64,000 bases of DNA from Auanema rhodensis (Eukaryota; Nematoda; Chromadorea; Rhabditida; Rhabditidae): assembly GCA_964057225.1 (NCBI GenBank), contig OZ059900.1:2738501-2802500 (forward strand), written 5' to 3'. The notes beneath the pieces are model-generated. The model made no database searches, was not told the DNA's origin, and saw nothing but the letters and a program-made list of their open reading frames with translations. Positions 8,353 to 21,220 of the stretch are shown here, in pieces. The position numbers were made by a program, and so were the translations under genes. The number at the start of each line of letters is the position of its first letter. The stretch's first letter is position 1.

Positions 8353-11300
8353 AATACACGAAATAAGTTTATTTTTACGAGTTTGCACTGATATTTATTC
8401 ATTTTGATCAAAAAAGGTCGAAAATAGAAAGAATTTTTGAAATTTCCGAGTTTTGAGTCTAATTTGGCTAAATCGCTCATATATATGATCAAAAGCATAG
8501 TTTTATTGTCTATGACAACAAAAGTCATCAATTAAACGCTAGTGATGTTTAAATACTGAATTTCGCTCAAATAGCATTACTACACTAAGTATGGTCGTTT
8601 TTATGACTTTAACACCATATACTCACCGATTTTTGGTACAAAATCTGTAATACTCGTAAATTTTGATCATATTCGTTAAGATTTGAGAATCAAACATACA
8701 ATACACAAAATCAGTCTATTTTTATGAGCTTGCACTGATATATATTCATTTTGATCAAAAAAGGTCGAAAATAGAAAGAATTTTTGAAATTTACGAGTTT
8801 TGAGTCTAATTTGGCTAAATCGCTCATATATATGATCAGAAGCATAGTTTTATTGTCTATGACAACAAAAGTCATTAGTTAAACACTAATGATGTTTAAA
8901 TCACTAAATTTCGCTCAAATAGCATTACTACACTAAGTATGGTCGTTTTTATGCCTTTAACACCATATACTCACCGATTTTTGGTACAAAATCTGTAATA
9001 CTTGTAAATTTTGATCATATTTGTTAAGATTCGAGAATCAAACACATAATACACGAAATAAGTCTATTTTTATGAGTTTGCACTGATATTTATTCATTTT
9101 GATCAAAAAAGGTCGAAAATAGAAAGAATTTTTGAATTTTCCGAGTTTTGAGTCCAATTGCGCTAAATCGCTCATATATATGATCAAAAGCATAGTTTTA
9201 CTGTCTATGATAACAAAAGTCTTCAAATATACACTAATAATGATTTAATCACTGAATTTCACTCAAATAGCATTACTACACTAAGTATGGTCCTTTTTTA
9301 TGCCTTTAACACCATATACTCACCGATTTTTGGTACAAAATCTGTAATACTCGTAAATTTTGATCATATTCGTTAAGATTTGAGAATCAAACATACAATA
9401 CACAAAATCAGTCTATTTTTATGAGCTTGCACTGATATATATTCATTTTGATCAAAAAAGGTCGAAAATAGAAAGAATTTTTGAAATTTCCGAGTTTTGA
9501 GTCTAATTTGGCTAAATCGCTCATATATATGATCAAAAGCATAGTTTTACTGTCTATGATAACAAAAGTCTTCAAATATACACTAATAATGATTAAATCA
9601 CTGAATTTCAGTCAAATAGCATTACTACACTAAGTATGGTCGTTTTTATGCCTTTAACACCATATACTCACCGATTTTTGGTACAAAATCTGTAATACTC
9701 GTAAATTTTGATCATATTCGTTAAGATTTGAAAATCAAACACACAATAAACAAAATCAGTCTATTTTTATGAGTTTGCACTGATATATATTCATTTTGAT
9801 CAAAAAAGGTCGAAAATAGAAAGAATTTTTGAATTTTCCGAGTTTTGAGTCCAATTGGGCTAAATCGCTCATATATATGATCAAAAGCATAGTTTTACTG
9901 TCTATGATAACAAAAGTCTTCAAATATACACTAATAATGATTTAATCACTGAATTTCACTCAAATAGCATTACTACACTAAGTATGGTCGTTTTTATGCC
10001 TTTAACACCATATACTCACCGATTTTTGGTACAAAATCTGTGATACTCGTAAATTTTGATCATATTCGGTGAGATTCGAGGATCGAACACACAATACACG
10101 AAATAAGTTTATTTTTACGAGTTTGCACTGATATTTATTCATTTTTATCAAAAAAGGTCGAAAATAGAAAGAATTTTTGAAATTTCCGAGTTTTGAGTCT
10201 AATTTGGCTAAATCGCTCATATATATGATCAAATGCATAGTTTTACTGTCTATGATAACAAAAGTCTTCAAATATACACTAATAATGTGTAAATCACTGA
10301 ATTTCACTCAAATAGCTTTACTACACTAAGTATGGTCGTTTTTATGCCTTTAACACCATATACTCACCGATTTTTGGTACAAAATCTGTAATACTCGTAA
10401 ATTTTGATCATATTCGTTAAGATTTGAGAATCAAACATACAATACACAAAATCAGTCTATTTTTATAAGCTTGCACTGATATATATTCATTTTGATCAAA
10501 AAAGGTCGAAAATAGAAAGAATTTTTGAAATTTACGAGTTTTGAGTCTAATTTGGCTAAATCGCTCATATATATGATCAAAAGCATAGTTTTACTGTCTA
10601 TGATAACAAAAGTCTTCAAATATACACTAATAATGTGTAAATCACTGAATTTCACTCAAATAGCTTTACTACACTAAGTTTGGTCGTTTTTATGCCTTTA
10701 ACACCATATACTCACCGATTTTTGGTACAAAATCTGTAATACTCGTAAATTTTGATCATATTCGTTAAGATTTGAGAATCAAACATACAATACACAAAAT
10801 CAGTCTATTTTTATAAGCTTGCACTGATATATATTCATTTTGATCAAAAAAGGTCGAAAATAGAAAGAATTTTTGAAATTTCCGAGTTTTGAGTCTAATT
10901 TGGCTAAATCGCTCATATACATGATCAGAAGCATAGTTTCATTGTCTATGACAACAAAAGTCATCAATTAAACGCTAGTGATGTTTAAATACTGATTTTC
11001 GCTCAAATAGCATTACTACACTAAGTATGGTCGTTTTTATGCCTTTAACACCATATACTCACCGATTTTTGGTACAAAATCTGTAATACTCGTAAATTTT
11101 GATCATATTCGTTAAGATTTGAAAATCAAACACACAATAAACAAAATCAGTCTATTTTTATGAGTTTGCACTGATATATATTCATTTTGATCAAAAAAGG
11201 TCGAAAATAGAAAGAATTTTTGAAATTTCCGAGTTTTGAGTCTAATTTGGCTAAATCGCTCATATATATGATCAAAAGCATAGTTTTACTGTCTATGATA

Positions 11301-11483
11301 ACAAAAGTCTTCAAATATACACTAATAATGATTAAATCACTGAATTTCACTCAAATAGCATTACTACACTAAGTATGGTCGTTTTTATGCCTTTAACACC
11401 ATATACTCACCGATTTTTGGTACAAAATCTGTGATACTCGTAAATTTTGATCATATTCGGTGAGATTCGAGAATCAAACACAC
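8353..11483. repeat. HOR copy 4 (9-mer, 3,131 bp)
   Basis: Order P1 (8353), P2 (8700), P3 (9048), P4 (9397), P5 (9745), P6 (10093), P7/P6 (10441), X (10789), 5/8 (11136). Same composition as copy 3 but with P1 and P2 unfused, so this is the likely uncontracted form of that HOR variant. A private base, CCAATTGCGC instead of CCAATTGGGC, sits near 9159. Confidence 0.92.
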
Positions 11484-13920
11484 AATACACGAAATAAGTT
11501 TATTTTTACAAGTTTGCACTGATATTTATTCATTTTGATCAAAAAAGGTCGAAAATAGAAAGAATTTTTGAAATTTCCGAGTTTTGAGTCTAATTTGGCT
11601 AAATCGCTCATATATATGATCAAAAGCATAGTTTTATTGTCTATGACAACAAAAGTCATCAATTAAACGCTAGTGATGTTTAAATACTGAATTTCGCTCA
11701 AATAGCATTACTACACTAAGTATGGTCGTTTTTATGACTTTAACACCATATACTCACCGATTTTTGGTACAAAATCTGTAATACTCGTAAATTTTGATCA
11801 TATTCGTTAAGATTTGAGAATCAAACATACAATACACAAAATCAGTCTATTTTTATGAGCTTGCACTGATATATATTCATTTTGATCAAAAAAGGTCGAA
11901 AATAGAAAGAATTTTTGAAATTTACGAGTTTTGAGTCTAATTTGGCTAAATCGCTCATATATATGATCAGAAGCATAGTTTTATTGTCTATGACAACAAA
12001 AGTCATTAGTTAAACACTAATGATGTTTAAATCACTAAATTTCGCTCAAATAGCATTACTACACTAAGTATGGTCGTTTTTATGCCTTTAACACCATATA
12101 CTCACCGATTTTTGGTACAAAATCTGTAATACTTGTAAATTTTGATCATATTTGTTAAGATTCGAGAATCAAACACATAATACACGAAATAAGTCTATTT
12201 TTATGAGTTTGCACTGATATTTATTCATTTTGATCAAAAAAGGTCGAAAAATAGAAAGAATTTTTGAATTTTCCGAGTTTTGAGTCCAATTGGGCTAAAT
12301 CGCTCATATATATGATCAAAAGCATAGTTTTACTGTCTATGATAACAAAAGTCTTCAAATATACACTAATAATGATTTAATCACTGAATTTCACTCAAAT
12401 AGCATTACTACACTAAGTATGGTCCTTTTTTATGCCTTTAACACCATATACTCACCGATTTTTGGTACAAAATCTGTAATACTCGTAAATTTTGATCATA
12501 TTCGTTAAGATTTGAGAATCAAACATACAATACACAAAATCAGTCTATTTTTATGAGCTTGCACTGATATATATTCATTTTGATCAAAAAAGGTCGAAAA
12601 TAGAAAGAATTTTTGAAATTTCCGAGTTTTGAGTCTAATTTGGCTAAATCGCTCATATATATGATCAAAAGCATAGTTTTACTGTCTATGATAACAAAAG
12701 TCTTCAAATATACACTAATAATGATTAAATCACTGAATTTCAGTCAAATAGCATTACTACACTAAGTATGGTCGTTTTTATGCCTTTAACACCATATACT
12801 CACCGATTTTTGGTACAAAATCTGTAATACTCGTAAATTTTGATCATATTCGTTAAGATTTGAAAATCAAACACACAATAAACAAAATCAGTCTATTTTT
12901 ATGAGTTTGCACTGATATATATTCATTTTGATCAAAAAAGGTCGAAAATAGAAAGAATTTTTGAATTTTCCGAGTTTTGAGTCCAATTGGGCTAAATCGC
13001 TCATATATATGATCAAAAGCATAGTTTTACTGTCTATGATAACAAAAGTCTTCAAATATACACTAATAATGATTTAATCACTGAATTTCACTCAAATAGC
13101 ATTACTACACTAAGTATGGTCGTTTTTATGCCTTTAACACCATATACTCACCGATTTTTGGTACAAAATCTGTGATACTCGTAAATTTTGATCATATTCG
13201 GTGAGATTCGAGGATCGAACACACAATACACGAAATAAGTTTATTTTTACGAGTTTGCACTGATATTTATTCATTTTTATCAAAAAAGGTCGAAAATAGA
13301 AAGAATTTTTGAAATTTCCGAGTTTTGAGTCTAATTTGGCTAAATCGCTCATATATATGATCAAATGCATAGTTTTACTGTCTATGATAACAAAAGTCTT
13401 CAAATATACACTAATAATGTGTAAATCACTGAATTTCACTCAAATAGCTTTACTACACTAAGTATGGTCGTTTTTATGCCTTTAACACCATATACTCACC
13501 GATTTTTGGTACAAAATCTGTAATACTCGTAAATTTTGATCATATTCGTTAAGATTTGAGAATCAAACATACAATACACAAAATCAGTCTATTTTTATAA
13601 GCTTGCACTGATATATATTCATTTTGATCAAAAAAGGTCGAAAATAGAAAGAATTTTTGAAATTTACGAGTTTTGAGTCTAATTTGGCTAAATCGCTCAT
13701 ATATATGATCAAAAGCATAGTTTTACTGTCTATGATAACAAAAGTCTTCAAATATACACTAATAATGATTTAATCACTGAATTTCACTCAAATAGCATTA
13801 CTACACTAAGTATGGTCGTTTTTATGCCTTTAACACCATATACTCACCGATTTTTGGTACAAAATCTGTGATACTCGTAAATTTTGATCATATTCGGTGA
13901 GATTCGAGAATCAAACACAC
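11484..13920. repeat. HOR copy 5 (7-mer, P8 missing)
   Basis: P1 (11484), P2 (11831), P3 (12179), P4 (12529), P5 (12877), P6 (13225), P7 (13573), then directly P1 of the next copy. The P7 tail here ends GAGAATCAAACACAC, the ending normally seen on P8, so the missing P8 can be explained by a crossover in the P7/P8 tail region. P3 has a private extra A (GTCGAAAAATAG, about 12243-12252). Confidence 0.91.
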
Positions 13921-16356
13921 AATACACGAAATAAGTTTATTTTTACGAGTTTGCACTGATATTTATTCATTTTGATCAAAAAAGGTCGAAAATAGAAAGA
14001 ATTTTTGAAATTTCCGAGTTTTGAGTCTAATTTGGCTAAATCGCTCATATATATGATCAAAAGCATAGTTTTATTGTCTATGACAACAAAAGTCATCAAT
14101 TAAACGCTAGTGATGTTTAAATACTGAATTTCGCTCAAATAGCATTACTACACTAAGTATGGTCGTTTTTATGACTTTAACACCATATACTCACCGATTT
14201 TTGGTACAAAATCTGTAATACTCGTAAATTTTGATCATATTCGTTAAGATTTGAGAATCAAACATACAATACACAAAATCAGTCTATTTTTATGAGCTTG
14301 CACTGATATATATTCATTTTGATCAAAAAAGGTCGAAAATAGAAAGAATTTTTGAAATTTACGAGTTTTGAGTCTAATTTGGCTAAATCGCTCATATATA
14401 TGATCAGAAGCATAGTTTTATTGTCTATGACAACAAAAGTCATTAGTTAAACACTAATGATGTTTAAATCACTAAATTTCGCTCAAATAGCATTACTACA
14501 CTAAGTATGGTCGTTTTTATGCCTTTAACACCATATACTCACCGATTTTTGGTACAAAATCTGTAATACTTGTAAATTTTGATCATATTTGTTAAGATTC
14601 GAGAATCAAACACATAATACACGAAATAAGTCTATTTTTATGAGTTTGCACTGATATTTATTCATTTTGATCAAAAAAGGTCGAAAATAGAAAGAATTTT
14701 TGAATTTTCCGAGTTTTGAGTCCAATTGGGCTAAATCGCTCATATATATGATCAAAAGCATAGTTTTACTGTCTATGATAACAAAAGTCTTCAAATATAC
14801 ACTAATAATGATTTAATCACTGAATTTCACTCAAATAGCATTACTACACTAAGTATGGTCCTTTTTTATGCCTTTAACACCATATACTCACCGATTTTTG
14901 GTACAAAATCTGTAATACTCGTAAATTTTGATCATATTCGTTAAGATTTGAGAATCAAACATACAATACACAAAATCAGTCTATTTTTATGAGCTTGCAC
15001 TGATATATATTCATTTTGATCAAAAAAGGTCGAAAATAGAAAGAATTTTTGAAATTTCCGAGTTTTGAGTCTAATTTGGCTAAATCGCTCATATATATGA
15101 TCAAAAGCATAGTTTTACTGTCTATGATAACAAAAGTCTTCAAATATACACTAATAATGATTAAATCACTGAATTTCAGTCAAATAGCATTACTACACTA
15201 AGTATGGTCGTTTTTATGCCTTTAACACCATATACTCACCGATTTTTGGTACAAAATCTGTAATACTCGTAAATTTTGATCATATTCGTTAAGATTTGAA
15301 AATCAAACACACAATAAACAAAATCAGTCTATTTTTATGAGTTTGCACTGATATATATTCATTTTGATCAAAAAAGGTCGAAAATAGAAAGAATTTTTGA
15401 ATTTTCCGAGTTTTGAGTCCAATTGGGCTAAATCGCTCATATATATGATCAAAAGCATAGTTTTACTGTCTATGATAACAAAAGTCTTCAAATATACACT
15501 AATAATGATTTAATCACTGAATTTCACTCAAATAGCATTACTACACTAAGTATGGTCGTTTTTATGCCTTTAACACCATATACTCACCGATTTTTGGTAC
15601 AAAATCTGTGATACTCGTAAATTTTGATCATATTCGGTGAGATTCGAGGATCGAACACACAATACACGAAATAAGTTTATTTTTACGAGTTTGCACTGAT
15701 ATTTATTCATTTTTATCAAAAAAGGTCGAAAATAGAAAGAATTTTTGAAATTTCCGAGTTTTGAGTCTAATTTGGCTAAATCGCTCATATATATGATCAA
15801 ATGCATAGTTTTACTGTCTATGATAACAAAAGTCTTCAAATATACACTAATAATGTGTAAATCACTGAATTTCACTCAAATAGCTTTACTACACTAAGTA
15901 TGGTCGTTTTTATGCCTTTAACACCATATACTCACCGATTTTTGGTACAAAATCTGTAATACTCGTAAATTTTGATCATATTCGTTAAGATTTGAGAATC
16001 AAACATACAATACACAAAATCAGTCTATTTTTATAAGCTTGCACTGATATATATTCATTTTGATCAAAAAAGGTCGAAAATAGAAAGAATTTTTGAAATT
16101 TACGAGTTTTGAGTCTAATTTGGCTAAATCGCTCATATATATGATCAAAAGCATAGTTTTACTGTCTATGATAACAAAAGTCTTCAAATATACACTAATA
16201 ATGATTTAATCACTGAATTTCACTCAAATAGCATTACTACACTAAGTATGGTCGTTTTTATGCCTTTAACACCATATACTCACCGATTTTTGGTACAAAA
16301 TCTGTAATACTTGTAAATTTTGATCATATTTGTTAAGATTCGAGAATCAAACACAT
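13921..16356. repeat. HOR copy 6 (7-mer, edge of domain I)
   Basis: P1 (13921), P2 (14268), P3 (14616), P4 (14965), P5 (15313), P6 (15661), P7 (16009). The last P7 has the ACTTG...TTTGTTAAGATTCGAG tail that elsewhere leads into P3, but here it leads into the divergent A monomer at 16357, marking the boundary with domain II. Confidence 0.9.
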
Positions 16357-16703
16357 AATACACGAAATAAGTTCATTTTTACAAGTTTGCACTGATATTT
16401 ATTCATTTTGATCAAAAAAGGTCGAAAATAGAAAGAATTTTTGAAATTTACGAGTTTTGAGTCTAATTTGGCTAAATCGCTCATATATATGATCAGAAGC
16501 ATAGTTTTATTGTCTATGACAACAAAAGTCATTAATTACACACTAATGATGTTTAAATACTGATTTTCGCTCAAATAGCATTACTACACTAAGTATGGTC
16601 GTTTTTATACCTTCAACACCATATACTCACCGATTTTTGGTACAAAATCTGTGATACTCGTAAATTTTGATCATATTCGTTAAGATTCGAGAATCAAACA
16701 CAC
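16357..16703. repeat. Satellite monomer type A
   Basis: 347 bp. Front AAGTTCATTTTTACAAG, GAAATTTACGAG, GATCAGAAGC, CATTAATTACACACTAATG, TACTGATTTTCGC and TTTTATACCTTCAACACC. A second copy is at 17051 and a close relative at 50778. The A' form in domain IV (38615, 44871, 47999) starts CACGGAATAAGTTC and has TAATTAAACACTAATG. Confidence 0.85.
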
Positions 16704-17050
16704 AATACACGAAATGAGTTTATTTTCACGAGTTTGCACTGATATTTATTCATTTTGATCAAAAAAGGTCGAAAATAGAAAGAATTTTTGAATTTTCCGA
16801 GTTTTGAGTCCAATTGGGCTAAATCGCTCATATATATGATCAAAAGCATAGTTTTACTGTCTATGACAACAAAAGTCATCAATTAAACGCTAGTGATGTT
16901 TAAATACTGAATTTCGCTCAAATAGCATTACTACACTAAGGATGGTCGTTTTTATGCCTTTAACACCATATACTCACCGATTTTTGGTACAAAATCTGTG
17001 ATACTCGTAAATTTTGATCATATTCGTTAAGATTCAAGAATCAAACACAC
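16704..17050. repeat. Satellite monomer type B (chimera with F-type tail)
   Basis: Front GAAATGAGTTTATTTTCACG with GAATTTTCCGAG and CCAATTGGG. The tail has CATCAATTAAACGCTAG, TAAGGATGG and GATTCAAGAATC, the same tail as the F' monomer at 50431. B' at 17398 and 51125 shares the front but has a TCTTCAAATATACACTAGTAATG tail. B is best read as a B'/F' recombinant. Confidence 0.82.
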
Positions 17051-17745
17051 AATACACGAAATAAGTTCATTTTTACAAGTTTGCACTGATATTTATTCAT
17101 TTTGATCAAAAAAGGTCGAAAATAGAAAGAATTTTTGAAATTTACGAGTTTTGAGTCTAATTTGGCTAAATCGCTCATATATATGATCAGAAGCATAGTT
17201 TTATTGTCTATGACAACAAAAGTCATTAATTACACACTAATGATGTTTAAATACTGATTTTCGCTCAAATAGCATTACTACACTAAGTATGGTCGTTTTT
17301 ATACCTTCAACACCATATACTCACCGATTTTTGGTACAAAATCTGTGATACTCGTAAATTTTGATCATATTCGTTAAGATTCGAGAATCAAACACACAAT
17401 ACACGAAATGAGTTTATTTTCACGAGTTTGCACTGATATTTATTCATTTTGATCAAAAAAGGTCGAAAATAGAAAGAATTTTTGAATTTTCCGAGTTTTG
17501 AGTCCAATTGGGCTAAATCGCTCATATATATGATCAAAAGCATAGTTTTACTGTCTATGATAACAAAAGTCTTCAAATATACACTAGTAATGATTAAATC
17601 ACTGATTTTCACTCAAATAGCATTACTACACTAAGTATGGTCGTTTTTATGCCTTTAACACCATATACTCACCGATTTTTGGTACAAAATCTGTAATACT
17701 CGTAAATTTTGATCATATTCGTTAAGATTTGAAAATCAAACACAT

Positions 17746-18786
17746 AATACACGAAATAAGTCTATTTTTATGAGTTTGCACTGATATTTATTCATTTTGA
17801 TCGAAAAAGGTCGAAAATAGAAAGAATTTTTGAAATTTCCGAGTTTTGAGTCTAATTTGGCTAAATCGCTCATATATATGATCAGAAGCATAGTTTTATT
17901 GTCTATGACAACAAAAATCATCAATTAAACGCTAGTGATGTTTAAATACTGATTTTCGCTCAAATAGCATTACTACACTAAGTATGGTCGTTTTTATGCC
18001 TTAAACACCATATACTCACCGATTTTTGGTACAAAATCTGTAAAACTCGTAAATTTTGATCATATTCGTTAAGATTTGAGAATCAAACATACAATACACA
18101 AAATCAGTCTATTTTTATGAGCTTGCACTGATATATATTCATTTTGATCAAAAAAGGTCGAAAATAGAAAGAATTTTTGAAATTTCCGAGTTTTGAGTCT
18201 AATTTGGCTAAATCGCTCATATATATGATCAGAAGCATAGTTTTATTGTCTATGACAACAAAAATCATCAATTAAACGCTAGTGATGTTTAAATACTGAT
18301 TTTCGCTCAAATAGCATTACTACACTAAGTATGGTCGTTTTTATGCCTTTAACACCATATACTCACCGATTTTTGGTACAAAATCTGTAATACTCGTAAA
18401 TTTTGATCATATTCGTTAAGATTTGAAAATCAAACACATAATACACGAAATAAGTCTATTTTTATGAGTTTGCACTGATATTTATTCATTTTGATCGAAA
18501 AAGGTCGAAAATAGAAAGAATTTTTGAAATTTCCGAGTTTTGAGTCTAATTTGGCTAAATCGCTCATATATATGATCAGAAGCATAGTTTTATTGTCTAT
18601 GACAACAAAAATCATCAATTAAACGCTAGTGATGTTTAAATACTGATTTTCGCTCAAATAGCATTACTACACTAAGTATGGTCGTTTTTATGCCTTAAAC
18701 ACCATATACTCACCGATTTTTGGTACAAAATCTGTAAAACTCGTAAATTTTGATCATATTCGTTAAGATTTGAGAATCAAACATAC
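17746..18786. repeat. C-D-C local duplication (694-bp period)
   Basis: C (17746) and C (18440) share GATCGAAAAAGGTCG, AAAATCATCAATTAAACG, GCCTTAAACACC and the rare CTGTAAAACTCG. D (18093) lies between them and has the ordinary GCCTTTAAC and CTGTAATACTCG. The two C copies 694 bp apart show a recent two-monomer tandem duplication. Confidence 0.86.
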
Positions 18787-19134
18787 AATACACAAAATCA
18801 GTCTATTTTTATGAGCTTGCACTGATATATATTCATTTTGATCAAAAAAGGTCGAAAATAGAAAGAATTTTTGAAATTTCCGAGTTTTGAGTCTAATTTG
18901 GCTAAATCGCTCATATATATGATCAAAAGCATAGTTTTACTGTCTATGATAACAAAAGTCTTCAAATATACACTAATAATGATTAAATCACTGAATTTCA
19001 GTCAAATAGCATTACTACACTAAGTATGGTCGTTTTTATGCCTTTAACACCATATACTCACCGATTTTTGGTACAAAATCTGTGATACTCGTAAATTTTG
19101 ATCATATTCGGTGAGATTCGAGGATCGAACACAC

Positions 19135-21220
19135 AATACACGAAATAAGTTTATTTTTACGAGTTTGCACTGATATTTATTCATTTTTTTCAAAAAAGGT
19201 CGAAAATAGAAAGAATTTTTGAAATTTCCGAGTTTTGAGTCTAATTTGGCTAAATCGCTCATATATATGATCAAAAGCATAGTTTTACTGTCTATGATAA
19301 CAAAAGTCTTCAAATATACACTAATAATGTGTAAATCACTGAATTTCACTCAAATAGCTTTACTACACTAAGTATGGTCGTTTTTATGCCTTTAACACCA
19401 TATACTCACCGATTTTTGGTACAAAATCTGTAATACTCGTAAATTTTGATCATATTCGTTAAGATTTGAGAATCAAACATACAATACACAAAATCAGTCT
19501 ATTTTTATAAGCTTGCACTGATACATATTCATTTTGATCAAAAAAGGTCGAAAATAGAAAGAATTTTTGAAATTTCCGAGTTTTGAGTCTAATTTGGCTA
19601 AATCGCTCATATACATGATCAGAAGCATAGTTTCATTGTCTATGACAACAAAAGTCATCAATTAAACGCTAGTGATGTTTAAATACTGATTTTCGCTCAA
19701 ATAGCATTACTACACTAAGTATGGTCGTTTTTATGCCTTTAACACCATATACTCACCGATTTTTGGTACAAAATCTGTAATACTCGTAAATTTTGATCAT
19801 ATTCGTTAAGATTTGAAAATCAAACACACAATAAACAAAATCAGTCTATTTTTATGAGTTTGCACTGATATATATTCATTTTGATCAAAAAAGGTCGAAA
19901 ATAGAAAGAATTTTTGAATTTTCCGAGTTTTGAGTCCAATTGGGCTAAATCGCTCATATATATGATCAAAAGCACAGTTTTACTGTCTATGATAACAAAA
20001 GTCTTCAAATATACAGTAATAATGATTAAATCACTGAATTTCAGTCAAATAGCATTACTACACTAAGTATGGTCGTTTTTATGCCTTTAACACCATATAC
20101 TCACCGATTTTTGGTACAAAATCTGTGATACTCGTAAATTTTGATCATATTCGGTGAGATTCGAGGATCGAACACACAATACACGAAATAAGTTTATTTT
20201 TACGAGTTTGCACTGATATTTATTCATTTTTTTCAAAAAAGGTCGAAAATAGAAAGAATTTTTGAAATTTCCGAGTTTTGAGTCTAATTTGGCTAAATCG
20301 CTCATATATATGATCAAAAGCATAGTTTTACTGTCTATGATAACAAAAGTCTTCAAATATACACTAATAATGTGTAAATCACTGAATTTCACTCAAATAG
20401 CTTTACTACACTAAGTATGGTCGTTTTTATGCCTTTAACACCATATACTCACCGATTTTTGGTACAAAATCTGTAATACTCGTAAATTTTGATCATATTC
20501 GTTAAGATTTGAGAATCAAACATACAATACACAAAATCAGTCTATTTTTATAAGCTTGCACTGATACATATTCATTTTGATCAAAAAAGGTCGAAAATAG
20601 AAAGAATTTTTGAAATTTCCGAGTTTTGAGTCTAATTTGGCTAAATCGCTCATATACATGATCAGAAGCATAGTTTCATTGTCTATGACAACAAAAGTCA
20701 TCAATTAAACGCTAGTGATGTTTAAATACTGATTTTCGCTCAAATAGCATTACTACACTAAGTATGGTCGTTTTTATGCCTTTAACACCATATACTCACC
20801 GATTTTTGGTACAAAATCTGTAATACTCGTAAATTTTGATCATATTCGTTAAGATTTGAAAATCAAACACACAATAAACAAAATCAGTCTATTTTTATGA
20901 GTTTGCACTGATATATATTCATTTTGATCAAAAAAGGTCGAAAATAGAAAGAATTTTTGAATTTTCCGAGTTTTGAGTCCAATTGGGCTAAATCGCTCAT
21001 ATATATGATCAAAAGCACAGTTTTACTGTCTATGATAACAAAAGTCTTCAAATATACACTAATAATGATTAAATCACTGAATTTCACTCAAATAGCATTA
21101 CTACACTAAGTATGGTCGTTTTTATGCCTTTAACACCATATACTCACCGATTTTTGGTACAAAATCTGTGATACTCGTAAATTTTGATCATATTCGGTGA
21201 GATTCGAGAATCAAACACAC
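19135..21220. repeat. Trimer tandem duplication P6'-X-5/8 (1,043 bp)
   Basis: P6' (19135), X (19483), 5/8-like (19830) is followed by P6' (20178), X (20526), 5/8 (20873). Shared private states prove the duplication: GATACATATTC in both X units (near 19521 and 20564) and AAAAGCACAG in both 5/8 units (near 19970 and 21013). The first 5/8-like unit has a P4-type tail (CAGTC) and a private CAGTAATAATG; the second has the normal CACTC tail leading to P1. Confidence 0.92.

Larger units (their letters stand above)
1..16356. repeat. Domain I: canonical P1-P8 higher-order repeats
   Basis: Forty-seven monomers arranged in six HOR copies starting at 1, 2785, 5569, 8353, 11484 and 13921. The ordered set P1 to P8 gives a 2,784-bp period. 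Copies contain 8, 8, 8, 9, 7 and 7 monomers; length changes come from loss, gain or fusion of whole monomers, so the 348-bp register is kept. Diagnostic variants recur at the same place in each copy, for example the extra T in P3 (GGTCCTTTTTTATG at about 938, 3722, 6158, 9290, 12421 and 14868) and the AAATGCAT variant in P6. The domain ends where A-type monomers replace the expected P3-like successor. Confidence 0.93.
16357..18786. repeat. Domain II: divergent monomer island
   Basis: Seven monomers of types not found in domain I: A (16357), B (16704), A (17051), B' (17398), C (17746), D (18093), C (18440). They form local dimer repeats: A-B spans 694 bp and C-D spans 694 bp. From about 16,860 to 18,000 the sequence matches 50,590-51,730 in domain IV at a constant offset of 33,727 bp, including the private states TAAGGATGG, GATTCAAG, TTTTATACCTTCAAC and GAAATGAGTTTATTTTCACG. 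The island is therefore related to the right edge of domain IV. Confidence 0.87.

Noticed and set aside
16357-18786. Domain II as an inserted mobile element.
   Set aside because: It consists entirely of the same satellite in register, with no terminal repeats, target-site duplication or coding sequence.
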